A stretch of DNA of 44,231 nucleotides, from NCBI GenBank assembly GCA_947631255.1, contig CANRKT010000027.1, forward strand, positions 1 through 44,231, written 5' to 3'. Below the pieces are notes generated by a model. The model was not told where the DNA came from and searched no databases. It saw only the letters and a program-made list of their open reading frames with translations. Positions 1 to 7,044 of the stretch are shown here, one piece after another. The stretch's first letter is position 1. Every line of letters begins with the position of its first letter. The stretch is from an uncultured Enterobacteriaceae bacterium (GTDB lineage Bacteria > Pseudomonadota > Gammaproteobacteria > Enterobacterales > Enterobacteriaceae). The position numbers and the translations under genes are program-made.

Positions 1-14
1 ACTCGAGGTGGCGT

Positions 15-42
15 ATATTACGCTTTCCTCTTTCAAAGTCAA
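15..42 (-). promoter_or_regulatory. rRNA operon promoter P2 (leftward)
   Basis: Read on the minus strand this is a sigma-70 promoter with -35 TTGACT (37-42), a 16-base spacer and -10 TAATAT (15-20), followed by GCCACCTCG. It lies about 95 bases downstream of P1 and matches the usual P1-P2 arrangement of enterobacterial rrn operons. The rRNA leader and 16S gene would lie to the left of base 1 and are not in the window. Confidence 0.85.
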
Positions 43-102
43 GCGTTTATTTTCGCTTTTCTTCGACTGACCCGGTGGTTAGTAACCGTTGTTCCGTGTC
101 AG

Positions 103-165
103 TGGATGCGCATTATAGGGATTTATTCCCGGCTGACAACCCCTAATTTCAATTAATTCGCCACT
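103..165 (-). promoter_or_regulatory. rRNA operon promoter P1 with UP-like element (leftward)
   Basis: On the minus strand: -35 TTGTCA (134-139), 16-base spacer, perfect -10 TATAAT (112-117), GC-rich discriminator GCGCATCC and predicted start A at 103, followed by CTGACACGGAACAACGG, which closely matches E. coli rrn P1 as I recall it. The AT-rich stretch at about 140-165 sits where the UP element that binds RNA polymerase alpha subunits is expected. A GC-rich discriminator is typical of promoters inhibited by ppGpp. In E. coli gmhB also precedes rrsH, so the context agrees. Confidence 0.9.
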
Positions 166-188
166 CGTTCGTTTTTTAGTCGCTACGC

Positions 189-755
189 TTAGTTTTTCAA
201 CTGCTTGATGCGTTTTGGCAGGTCTGCAAGGCTATTCAGTACCCAATCTGCTGCTGCTTCACCTTCGGCAGTCACAGGTTTACCGGTACGTACTAAGACT
301 TTAGTGCCTACTTGTGCCGCCTTTGCTGCCTGCATATCTTCAATTTTATCGCCTACCATATAAGAAGAGGCCATATCTATATGAAGGAAGTCTGCCGCGG
401 AGAGCAACATACCGGGTTGTGGCTTACGGCAGTCACAGGTCTGGCGAAACTCTTCAACAATGCCTTCCGGGTGATGCGGGCAATAATAGATACCATCGAG
501 GTCAACACCACGATCGGCTAATGACCAGTCCATCCATTCGGTTAAGTTTTCAAAATCAGCTTCGGTGAACAGACCGCGGGCAATCCCGGACTGATTGGTA
601 ACCAGTACCAGAGCAAAGCCCATCGCTTTGAGTTCCCTCATTGCATCAATGACACCTTCGATGAATTCAAAACGGTCAACTTCATAGACATAACCAGTAT
701 CAACATTAATAGTGCCATCGCGGTCAAGAAAAATAGCAGGGACAGACTGTGCCAC
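189..755 (-). CDS. gmhB: D-glycero-beta-D-manno-heptose 1,7-bisphosphate 7-phosphatase
   Basis: A cytoplasmic HAD-family phosphatase that removes the C7 phosphate from heptose bisphosphate on the way to ADP-heptose for the LPS inner core. The 188-residue product has the HAD motif DRDGT with nucleophile D11 and acid/base D13, a VTNQSG motif II region, and the zinc-binding set C92, H94, C107, C109 in CPHH...CDC, typical of GmhB. Length is close to the E. coli protein (191). The start is GTG at 753-755 with AGGAG about eight bases upstream. It lies between the leftward rRNA promoters and the divergent methionine importer operon, as in E. coli next to rrnH. Confidence 0.96.
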   Translation of the reverse strand: MAQSVPAIFLDRDGTINVDTGYVYEVDRFEFIEGVIDAMRELKAMGFALVLVTNQSGIARGLFTEADFENLTEWMDWSLADRGVDLDGIYYCPHHPEGIVEEFRQTCDCRKPQPGMLLSAADFLHIDMASSYMVGDKIEDMQAAKAAQVGTKVLVRTGKPVTAEGEAAADWVLNSLADLPKRIKQLKN

Positions 756-831
756 TTGGAAACTCCTAAAACGATTTAATTCTCTTTAGTATCGCATGAT
801 TCATCCATGATGAGAGAGCAGACATTCATTG

Positions 832-874
832 TTGATTGATTTAGACGTCTGGATGCCTTAACATCCATATCGAT
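832..874 (+). promoter_or_regulatory. MetJ operator (tandem met boxes) overlapping metN promoter
   Basis: A perfect met box AGACGTCT at 843-850 is followed directly by 8-base units GGATGCCT (851-858), TAACATCC (859-866) and ATATCGAT (867-874), which fit the AGACGTCT consensus progressively less well. MetJ with S-adenosylmethionine binds such tandem 8-mers. A plausible sigma-70 promoter, TTGATT (836-841), 17-base spacer, TAACAT (859-864), lies within the array, so MetJ binding would block RNA polymerase. The met boxes are clear; the exact promoter is inferred. Confidence 0.85.
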
Positions 875-943
875 GTCGGTTGCCCCTTATTATTGACAGC
901 AGAAAATGCCACGGCTAACACTTATACGATAATTAATAACTCA

Positions 944-1975
944 ATGATTAAACTTTCCAATATCAGCAAAGTATTCCAGCAGGGTAACCGCCAGGTACAG
1001 GCATTGAATAATGTCAGTTTGCATGTGCCTGCTGGACAAATTTATGGCGTCATTGGTGCCTCAGGTGCAGGAAAGAGCACGCTGATACGCTGCGTGAATT
1101 TACTTGAACGTCCAACACAAGGTTCAGTCCTGATTAACGGCCAGGAACTAACCGACCTTTCTGAAAGTAAGTTAACGCAAGTCCGTCGCCAAATTGGGAT
1201 GATTTTCCAGCACTTTAACCTGCTGTCATCCCGTACTGTCTTTGGTAACGTCGCACTGCCTTTAGAGTTGGACAACCTATCCAAAGAGGAAATAAAGCAT
1301 CGAGTCACTGAATTACTCGACTTGGTTGGCTTAAGTGAAAAGCACGACGTTTATCCGGCTAATTTATCGGGTGGTCAGAAGCAACGTGTTGCGATAGCCC
1401 GCGCTTTGGCCAGTAATCCAAAAGTTTTACTCTGTGATGAAGCAACCAGCGCGCTAGATCCAGCAACGACACGTTCGATTCTTGAGTTGCTGAAAGACAT
1501 TAACCGTCGTCTTGGTCTGACGATTCTGCTTATCACCCATGAAATGGATGTGGTAAAGCGTATCTGCGATTGCGTTGCTGTTATCAGTGATGGTGAGCTT
1601 ATCGAGCAAGATACCGTGAGCGAAGTATTCTCTCACCCGAAAACCCCCCTGGCTCAACAGTTTATCCAGTCAACATTGCATCTGGATATTCCGCAAGATT
1701 ATGTCGAACGTCTGAGCGCCGATAACTTGGATAAAATGACGCCTTTATTACGTCTTGAGTTTACCGGTCAGTCTGTTGATGCTCCCCTGCTATCGCAAAC
1801 TGCGCGTAACTTTAACGTCAACAGCAACATTATTAGCGCACAGATGGATTACGCTGGCGGTGTGAAGTTTGGAATTATGCTATGTGAAATGCAAGGGACG
1901 ACCAGTGATACAGAAGCGGCTATCGCCTGGTTGCAAGAACAGCATGTGAAAGTAGAGGTATTTGGTTATGTCTGA
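944..1975 (+). CDS. metN: Methionine import ABC transporter ATP-binding protein MetN
   Basis: ATPase of the D/L-methionine importer at the inner face of the cytoplasmic membrane. The 343-residue product has Walker [10 protein letters not shown] (residues 38-46), signature LSGGQ, Walker [12 protein letters not shown] and the switch histidine in LLITHEMD. The C-terminal third (about 260-343) fits the NIL/ACT-like domain that binds methionine and causes trans-inhibition. The ATG at 944 is chosen because MIKLSN matches the family start; the frame is open 17 codons further upstream to a TTG, but that would begin close to the predicted transcript start. It is the first gene of metNIQ and overlaps metI by eight bases; control by MetJ is indicated by the upstream met boxes. 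Confidence 0.96.
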   Translation: MIKLSNISKVFQQGNRQVQALNNVSLHVPAGQIYGVIGASGAGKSTLIRCVNLLERPTQGSVLINGQELTDLSESKLTQVRRQIGMIFQHFNLLSSRTVFGNVALPLELDNLSKEEIKHRVTELLDLVGLSEKHDVYPANLSGGQKQRVAIARALASNPKVLLCDEATSALDPATTRSILELLKDINRRLGLTILLITHEMDVVKRICDCVAVISDGELIEQDTVSEVFSHPKTPLAQQFIQSTLHLDIPQDYVERLSADNLDKMTPLLRLEFTGQSVDAPLLSQTARNFNVNSNIISAQMDYAGGVKFGIMLCEMQGTTSDTEAAIAWLQEQHVKVEVFGYV

Positions 1976-2621
1976 AGCAATGGTATGGTTACTCTTCCGC
2001 GGTGTGTATGAAACACTCGCCATGACTTTTGTCTCAGGTTTCTTCGGCTTTCTGCTGGGTCTTCCGGTGGGGGTACTGCTTTATATTAGTCGCCCAGGAC
2101 AAATTAGCGCCAATGCACAGCTCTATCGTAGCCTCTCGGCACTGGTCAATATTTTCCGCTCCATTCCTTTTATTATCTTACTGGTATGGATGATTCCTTT
2201 TACCCGTACCATCGTCGGAACCTCTATTGGCCTGCAAGCGGCAATCGTTCCGTTAACCGTCGGCGCTGCGCCTTTTATTGCCCGTATGGTTGAAAACGCA
2301 TTACTTGAAATCCCTTCCGGCTTGATTGAAGCCTCAAGGGCTATGGGTGCAACACCGTTACAGATAATCCGTAAGGTTCTGCTGCCTGAGTCATTGCCAG
2401 GGCTGGTCAATGCCGCGACCATTACGCTTATCACCTTGGTGGGTTACTCTGCTATGGGCGGCGCTGTCGGGGCTGGCGGTTTAGGTCAAATAGGCTATCA
2501 GTACGGCTATATTGGCTATAACGCCACTGTCATGAATACGGTACTCGTGTTACTTGTGATCTTGGTGTACTTAATTCAACTTTCCGGCGACCATATTGTC
2601 AGAGTTGTAACGCATAAATAA
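1968..2621 (+). CDS. metI: Methionine import ABC transporter permease MetI
   Basis: Inner-membrane permease of the methionine importer, 217 residues, the same length as E. coli MetI. It contains several hydrophobic membrane segments and the EAA-loop region ([21 protein letters not shown]) in its middle, through which it contacts MetN. The start ATG at 1968 lies inside the end of metN (stop 1973-1975), indicating translational coupling. The Met two codons further upstream is less likely because MSEAMVWLL aligns with the known N-terminus. Confidence 0.96.
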   Translation: MSEAMVWLLFRGVYETLAMTFVSGFFGFLLGLPVGVLLYISRPGQISANAQLYRSLSALVNIFRSIPFIILLVWMIPFTRTIVGTSIGLQAAIVPLTVGAAPFIARMVENALLEIPSGLIEASRAMGATPLQIIRKVLLPESLPGLVNAATITLITLVGYSAMGGAVGAGGLGQIGYQYGYIGYNATVMNTVLVLLVILVYLIQLSGDHIVRVVTHK

Positions 2622-2690
2622 CCCCTGAATCATCCTGATGTGAAAACTGACGGGCATAAACAAATTAATATTAATAAGGAAGGGAAACAG

Positions 2691-3506
2691 ATGGCATTTA
2701 AACTTAAGACTCTTGCTGCACTGAGCGTTCTGGTCGGTTCTCTGGCGTTAGTCGGATGCGGGCAGGATGAGAAAGATCCAAACCACATTAAAGTGGGTGT
2801 TATTGTCGGTACTGAACAGCAAGTCGCTGAAGTTGCCCAGAAAGTGGCTAAAGATAAATACGGTCTGGATGTTGAGCTGGTTACGTTTAATGACTACGTA
2901 CTGCCAAACGAAGCACTGAGCAAAGGCGATATTGATGTTAACGCATTCCAACATAAACCTTATCTTGATCAGCAGATCAAAGATCGTGACTACAAACTGG
3001 TTTCTGTAGGTAACACTTTCGTTTATCCAATTGCCGGTTACTCTAAGAAAATCAAATCTTTAGATGATTTGGAACCCGGTTCTCAGATCGCACTGCCTAA
3101 TGATCCAACTAACCTTGGTCGTTCACTGCTGCTGTTACAGAAAGTGGGCTTGATTAAACTGAAAGACAATGTGGGTTTACTGCCAACCGTTCTGGATGTC
3201 GTAGAGAACCCGAAAAACCTGAAGCTGGTTGAACTTGAAGCACCACAGCTACCACGCTCTCTGGACGATGCTCAGATTGCCCTGGCTATCATCAACACAA
3301 CCTATGCCAGCCAGATTGGTCTGACACCAGCGGAAGATGGCATCTTTGTTGAAGACAAAGACTCTCCATATGTGAATTTGATTGTTACACGTGAAGATAA
3401 TAAAGACGCAGAAAATGTGAAAAAATTCGTCCAAGCTTATCAATCTGACGAAGTCAATGATGCTGCGAATAAAGCTTTCAACGGCGGAGCTGTTAAAGGT
3501 TGGTAA
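2691..3506 (+). CDS. metQ: Methionine-binding lipoprotein MetQ
   Basis: Substrate-binding component of the methionine importer, a lipoprotein anchored in the periplasmic face of the inner membrane. The 271-residue product begins with a basic, hydrophobic signal peptide ending in lipobox LVGC, with C23 as lipidated residue, and continues as an NlpA/MetQ-type binding fold (IKVGVIVGTEQ at the start of the mature domain). The start at 2691 follows AAGGAAGGG; the frame is open 17 codons further upstream but that extension would spoil the signal peptide. It is the last gene of metNIQ and is followed by a long hairpin terminator. Confidence 0.96.
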   Translation: MAFKLKTLAALSVLVGSLALVGCGQDEKDPNHIKVGVIVGTEQQVAEVAQKVAKDKYGLDVELVTFNDYVLPNEALSKGDIDVNAFQHKPYLDQQIKDRDYKLVSVGNTFVYPIAGYSKKIKSLDDLEPGSQIALPNDPTNLGRSLLLLQKVGLIKLKDNVGLLPTVLDVVENPKNLKLVELEAPQLPRSLDDAQIALAIINTTYASQIGLTPAEDGIFVEDKDSPYVNLIVTREDNKDAENVKKFVQAYQSDEVNDAANKAFNGGAVKGW

Positions 3507-3529
3507 TTTTCGCTCTTTAATTTGCATAA

Positions 3530-3563
3530 AATAACAAGACGGGCGTACGCCCGTCTTGTTATT
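3530..3563 (+). terminator. Intrinsic terminator after metNIQ
   Basis: A perfect 34-base inverted repeat, AATAACAAGACGGGCGT and its complement, centred at 3546/3547, lies 24 bases after the metQ stop. The GC core is flanked by A-rich and T-rich arms (TTGTTATTT), so it can act as an intrinsic terminator, although the T-tract is interrupted. Confidence 0.8.
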
Positions 3564-3615
3564 TGGGCAAGAGATTGCTTCAATGTTACTAATTATTATC
3601 TATTGAGGAAGTATT

Positions 3616-4023
3616 ATGCGTGCTTTACCGATCTGTTTATTAGCCGTTATGCTCAGCGGCTGTTCCGTGTTAAGCAGATCCCCTGTCGAACCTGTTCAAA
3701 GCACTGCAACACCTCCTCAAACAAAATCGGAAAAAACCAGAAGTCCCCGTACTTCTGTACCCGTAAAACTCTATACCAATGCAGAGGATTTACTGGGTAA
3801 AACCTTCCGTGATTTAGGTGAAGTCAGCGGCGTATCTTGCCAGGCGAGTAATCAAGACTCACCCGCGAGTATTCCAACCGCCCGTAAGCGATTACAAATT
3901 AATGCCTCAAAAATGAAAGCCAATGCCGTACTGGTACACAGTTGTGAAATTACCAGTGGTACACCAAGCTGCTATCGTCAGGCTGTCTGCTTAGGGTCAG
4001 CGTTGCAAGTCTCATCCCAATGA
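3616..4023 (+). CDS. rcsF: Outer-membrane lipoprotein RcsF, sensor of the Rcs phosphorelay
   Basis: Lipoprotein that senses LPS and outer-membrane damage and signals through IgaA to the RcsCDB phosphorelay; E. coli RcsF is assembled by BamA with porins. The 135-residue product has a short signal peptide and lipobox MLSGC (C16), a proline-rich linker (about 22-50), and four conserved cysteines C75, C110, C119 and C125 that form the two disulfides of the folded domain. Length matches E. coli (134). TGAGGAAG precedes the ATG. The stop overlaps the trmO start (ATGA), so the two are probably co-translated. Confidence 0.96.
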   Translation: MRALPICLLAVMLSGCSVLSRSPVEPVQSTATPPQTKSEKTRSPRTSVPVKLYTNAEDLLGKTFRDLGEVSGVSCQASNQDSPASIPTARKRLQINASKMKANAVLVHSCEITSGTPSCYRQAVCLGSALQVSSQ

Positions 4024-4727
4024 CTGATTTCCAGTTTGCACAGATAGGGACGATTCATTCCCCTTATAAAGAAAAATTTGCCGTTCCTCGTCAGCCAGGA
4101 TTAGTGGCTGACGGGGGGGGCGAATTACACTTGCTGCCTCCTTATAATCAACAGGATGCAGTAAGAGGACTGGAAGGATTTAGTCATATCTGGCTGCTGT
4201 TTATCTTCCACCAGACGATGGAGGGTGGCTGGCGTCCTATGGTGCGCCCCCCACGTCTGGGCGGAAATGCACGTATCGGCGTCTTTGCAACCCGATCAAC
4301 CTTCCGACCTAATCCTGTCGGCATGTCGTTGGTAGAGTTAAAAGGTATTCGTTGCCAGAAAGAGTCGGTGATTCTGGAACTGGGGAGTCTGGATTTAGTC
4401 GATGGCACACCGATTATCGATATAAAACCCTACTTACCTTTTGCCGAAGCGCTGCCAGAAGCGCGCGCGGGTTATGCACAGCATGCCCCTGCTGCCGATA
4501 TGCCAGTATACTTTACCCCGGCGATTCATCAGCAACTGACGCAACTGGAAATTCGTTACCCGCATTTAAGTCGTTTTATTCAGCAGGTGCTGGCACAGGA
4601 CCCACGTCCTGCTTACCGTAAAGGTGAGGAGACAGGTAAAACCTATGCTGTCTCTCTGCTGGACTTTAATGTACGCTGGCGCATCACTGAACAAGGATTT
4701 GAGGTGTTCGCTATAGAGGCGAGTTAA
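4020..4727 (+). CDS. trmO: tRNA (N6-threonylcarbamoyladenosine37-N6)-methyltransferase TrmO
   Basis: SAM-dependent enzyme that methylates t6A37 to m6t6A in threonine tRNAs. At 235 residues it equals E. coli TrmO (formerly YaeB/TsaA). The N-terminal single-sheet beta-barrel domain is recognisable from IGTIHSPYKEKFAVPRQPG, the SAM-site region from GGNARIGVFATRSTFRPNPVG, and LDLVDGTPIIDIKPYLP follows. The C-terminal end carries DPRPAYRKG. It starts four bases before the rcsF stop ends. Confidence 0.95.
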   Translation: MTDFQFAQIGTIHSPYKEKFAVPRQPGLVADGGGELHLLPPYNQQDAVRGLEGFSHIWLLFIFHQTMEGGWRPMVRPPRLGGNARIGVFATRSTFRPNPVGMSLVELKGIRCQKESVILELGSLDLVDGTPIIDIKPYLPFAEALPEARAGYAQHAPAADMPVYFTPAIHQQLTQLEIRYPHLSRFIQQVLAQDPRPAYRKGEETGKTYAVSLLDFNVRWRITEQGFEVFAIEAS

Positions 4728-4743
4728 TTTATCCCCTTCTCTT

Positions 4744-4775
4744 TTGACATCTCTGCCACACTGGTAAACTATATT
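4744..4775 (+). promoter_or_regulatory. Probable proS promoter
   Basis: A perfect -35 TTGACA (4744-4749) is followed by an AT-rich -10 zone. Candidates are TAAACT (4765-4770, with an extended TGG directly upstream but only a 15-base spacer) or AACTAT (17-base spacer). The 95-base spacing to the trmO stop region and proS start suits a separate proS promoter. The -35 is clear, the -10 is not settled. Confidence 0.5.
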
Positions 4776-4852
4776 GAAATAATTCAGGTTGCTCGCAAGT
4801 GTAAAATTCCGTTCGGGCAATTTGAAGTATGACGGGTATAAACCATTTTTTA

Positions 4853-4871
4853 AGCAGGCCTCAGGCCTGCT
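4853..4871 (+). repeat. Hairpin upstream of proS, partly duplicated after proS
   Basis: AGCAGGCCT and AGGCCTGCT form a 9-base inverted repeat around C4862, in the proS leader 30 bases before the ATG. It is preceded, not followed, by a T-run, so it does not look like a rightward terminator. The segment CCTCAGGCCTGC followed by TATTCGA recurs just after proS (6643 onward), where it forms the left arm of the terminator. Confidence 0.6.
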
Positions 4872-4900
4872 ATTCGACGTTCAACTGGAACCGTAATAAC

Positions 4901-6619
4901 ATGCGTACTAGCCAATATCTGCTCTCCACCCTGAAGGAGACGCCTGCCGATGCCGAGGTGATCAGTCACCAGCTGATGCTGCGCGCCGGGATGATTCGTA
5001 AGCTGGCCTCTGGGTTATACACCTGGATGCCCACTGGATTACGCGTCCTGAAAAAGGTCGAAAACATCGTGCGTGAAGAAATGAATAACGCCGGTGCAAT
5101 CGAAATGTCTATGCCTGTCGTTCAGCCAGCCGATCTGTGGCAGGAAAGTGGACGCTGGGAGCAATATGGCCCAGAGTTATTACGTTTTGTTGATCGTGGT
5201 GAACGTCCCTTTGTGCTTGGCCCGACACATGAAGAGGTCATTACCGATCTGATCCGTAACGAACTGAGTTCATATAAGCAACTGCCCCTGAATTTATTCC
5301 AGATTCAGACCAAATTCCGTGACGAAGTACGTCCACGTTTTGGTGTCATGCGTTCCCGTGAATTCCTGATGAAAGATGCTTATTCTTTCCATACCTCACA
5401 GGAATCTTTGCAAGAAACCTATGACAAGATGTACGAAGCGTACAGTAAAATCTTTTCCCGCATGGGACTGGATTTCCGTGCTGTCCAGGCGGATACCGGT
5501 TCAATCGGCGGCAGTGCTTCTCACGAGTTCCAGGTTCTGGCAAACAGCGGTGAAGATGATGTTATCTTCTCTGACAGTTCAGATTATGCAGCCAATATTG
5601 AGTTTGCAGAAGCCGTAGCTCCGGCCACCAGCCGGGCGGCACCGACTGTCGAAATGAGTCAAATCGACACGCCGAATGCTAAAACAATTGCCGATCTAGT
5701 AGAACAATTCTCGCTGCCGATTGAAAAAACCGTTAAGACCCTGCTGGTTAAAGCAAGCGAAGAAAGTGCAGCACCTCTGATTGCCTTACTGGTACGTGGC
5801 GATCATGAGCTGAATGAAGTTAAGGCCGACAAACTGCCACAAGTGGCCAGCCCGCTGACATTCGCAACTGAAGAAGAAATTCGCGCTATTGTGAAAGCAG
5901 GCCCCGGTTCACTCGGACCGGTTAATCTGAACGTTCCGGTTATCGCAGACCGTAGTGTCGCTGTGATGAGTGACTTCTCTGCGGGTGCTAATATCGATGG
6001 GAAACACTTTATCGGCATTAACTGGGAGCGTGACGTTGCCTTGCCAGAAGTCGCCGATCTTCGTAATGTCGTAGCGGGTGACCCAAGTCCGGATGGCAAA
6101 GGTACCTTAATGATCAGAAGAGGTATCGAAGTCGGTCATATCTTCCAACTGGGAACTAAATACTCCGAAGCGCTGAAAGCCTCTGTTCAGGGTGAAGACG
6201 GCCGTAACCAGACTCTGACTATGGGCTGTTATGGTATCGGTGTAACACGTGTTGTTGCAGCCGCTATTGAGCAGAACTTTGATGACCGTGGTATTTTATG
6301 GCCAGACGCGATTGCACCATTCCATGTTGCCATCCTGCCGATGAACATGCACAAATCCTTCCGTGTACAACAACTGGCTGAAGAGCTCTATAACACATTA
6401 CGTGCTCAGGGTATCGAGGTGTTGCTGGATGATCGTAAAGAGCGTCCAGGTGTGATGTTCGCAGATATGGAACTGATTGGTATCCCACATTCTATCGTTA
6501 TCGGTGATCGTAACCTCGATAACGAAGAGATCGAATACAAAAATCGCCGTACCGCTGACAAGCAGATGATTAAGACTGGCGAAATCGTTGATTTCCTGGT
6601 TAAACAAATCAAAGGCTAA
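4901..6619 (+). CDS. proS: Prolyl-tRNA synthetase
   Basis: Class II aminoacyl-tRNA synthetase that charges tRNA-Pro in the cytoplasm. The 572-residue length equals E. coli ProS, the bacterial-type enzyme with an editing domain. Visible parts in order: N-terminal [13 protein letters not shown], class II motif 2 around [17 protein letters not shown], the INS editing domain inserted at roughly residues 225-405 (clears mischarged alanine), motif 3 around [11 protein letters not shown], and a C-terminal anticodon-binding domain. The ATG at 4901 is chosen by family alignment; the frame is open 24 codons upstream, through the leader hairpin. A terminator follows. Confidence 0.97.
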   Translation: MRTSQYLLSTLKETPADAEVISHQLMLRAGMIRKLASGLYTWMPTGLRVLKKVENIVREEMNNAGAIEMSMPVVQPADLWQESGRWEQYGPELLRFVDRGERPFVLGPTHEEVITDLIRNELSSYKQLPLNLFQIQTKFRDEVRPRFGVMRSREFLMKDAYSFHTSQESLQETYDKMYEAYSKIFSRMGLDFRAVQADTGSIGGSASHEFQVLANSGEDDVIFSDSSDYAANIEFAEAVAPATSRAAPTVEMSQIDTPNAKTIADLVEQFSLPIEKTVKTLLVKASEESAAPLIALLVRGDHELNEVKADKLPQVASPLTFATEEEIRAIVKAGPGSLGPVNLNVPVIADRSVAVMSDFSAGANIDGKHFIGINWERDVALPEVADLRNVVAGDPSPDGKGTLMIRRGIEVGHIFQLGTKYSEALKASVQGEDGRNQTLTMGCYGIGVTRVVAAAIEQNFDDRGILWPDAIAPFHVAILPMNMHKSFRVQQLAEELYNTLRAQGIEVLLDDRKERPGVMFADMELIGIPHSIVIGDRNLDNEEIEYKNRRTADKQMIKTGEIVDFLVKQIKG

Positions 6620-6648
6620 TCCTGTTTTTCGTTAAACAGTAACCTCAG

Positions 6649-6697
6649 GCCTGCCCCTATTCGAGAGTATTTTCTCCATTGGGTGCAGGCTTTTTTT
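6649..6697 (+). terminator. Intrinsic terminator after proS
   Basis: GCCTGCCCC (6649-6657) pairs with GGGTGCAGGC (6681-6690) around a loop of about 23 bases and is followed directly by seven T residues. It lies 30 bases after the proS stop. Confidence 0.85.
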
Positions 6698-7044
6698 CTC
6701 CTGCCGTCCCCTCTTCCATCAAATAGCCTTTTTACTGTCATGAAATATGTTTTTTCGTGCCATAGAAGTTAATACGAAATTATTATTTAAATCAAACAAT
6801 GATTCATTATTCTTCATACTGTGAATATATAAGTAATATTGTAAGACATTAACATCAATACATTATTTATTGTTCTACATCAACGAAAGTAAAATACCTC
6901 CCCCAATGAAAATAACAATATTAAAAAACCGCAATAAACAGCTTCCGGTATCATAATGCAGTGTGTATTAAGAGTTTTATTCTATAGAATGACTCCGCAA
7001 ATAGTATTACTTGCATATCTGTGACACGGGGAATCATAAATAAA
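6698..7044. other. AT-rich spacer upstream of the autotransporter gene
   Basis: About 345 bases without a gene. The composition is strikingly AT-rich compared with the flanking coding DNA, with many A/T runs (for instance AATTATTATTTAAATCAAAC). It must contain the promoter of the downstream gene, but several poor -10-like matches exist and none stands out. Such DNA is often bound by the silencer H-NS in enterobacteria; that is an inference from composition. No RNA gene or mobile-element end was seen. Confidence 0.6.

Noticed and set aside
893-943. Upstream TTG start of metN
   Set aside because: The extension has no family match and no good ribosome-binding site; MIKLSN at 944 is the conserved N-terminus.
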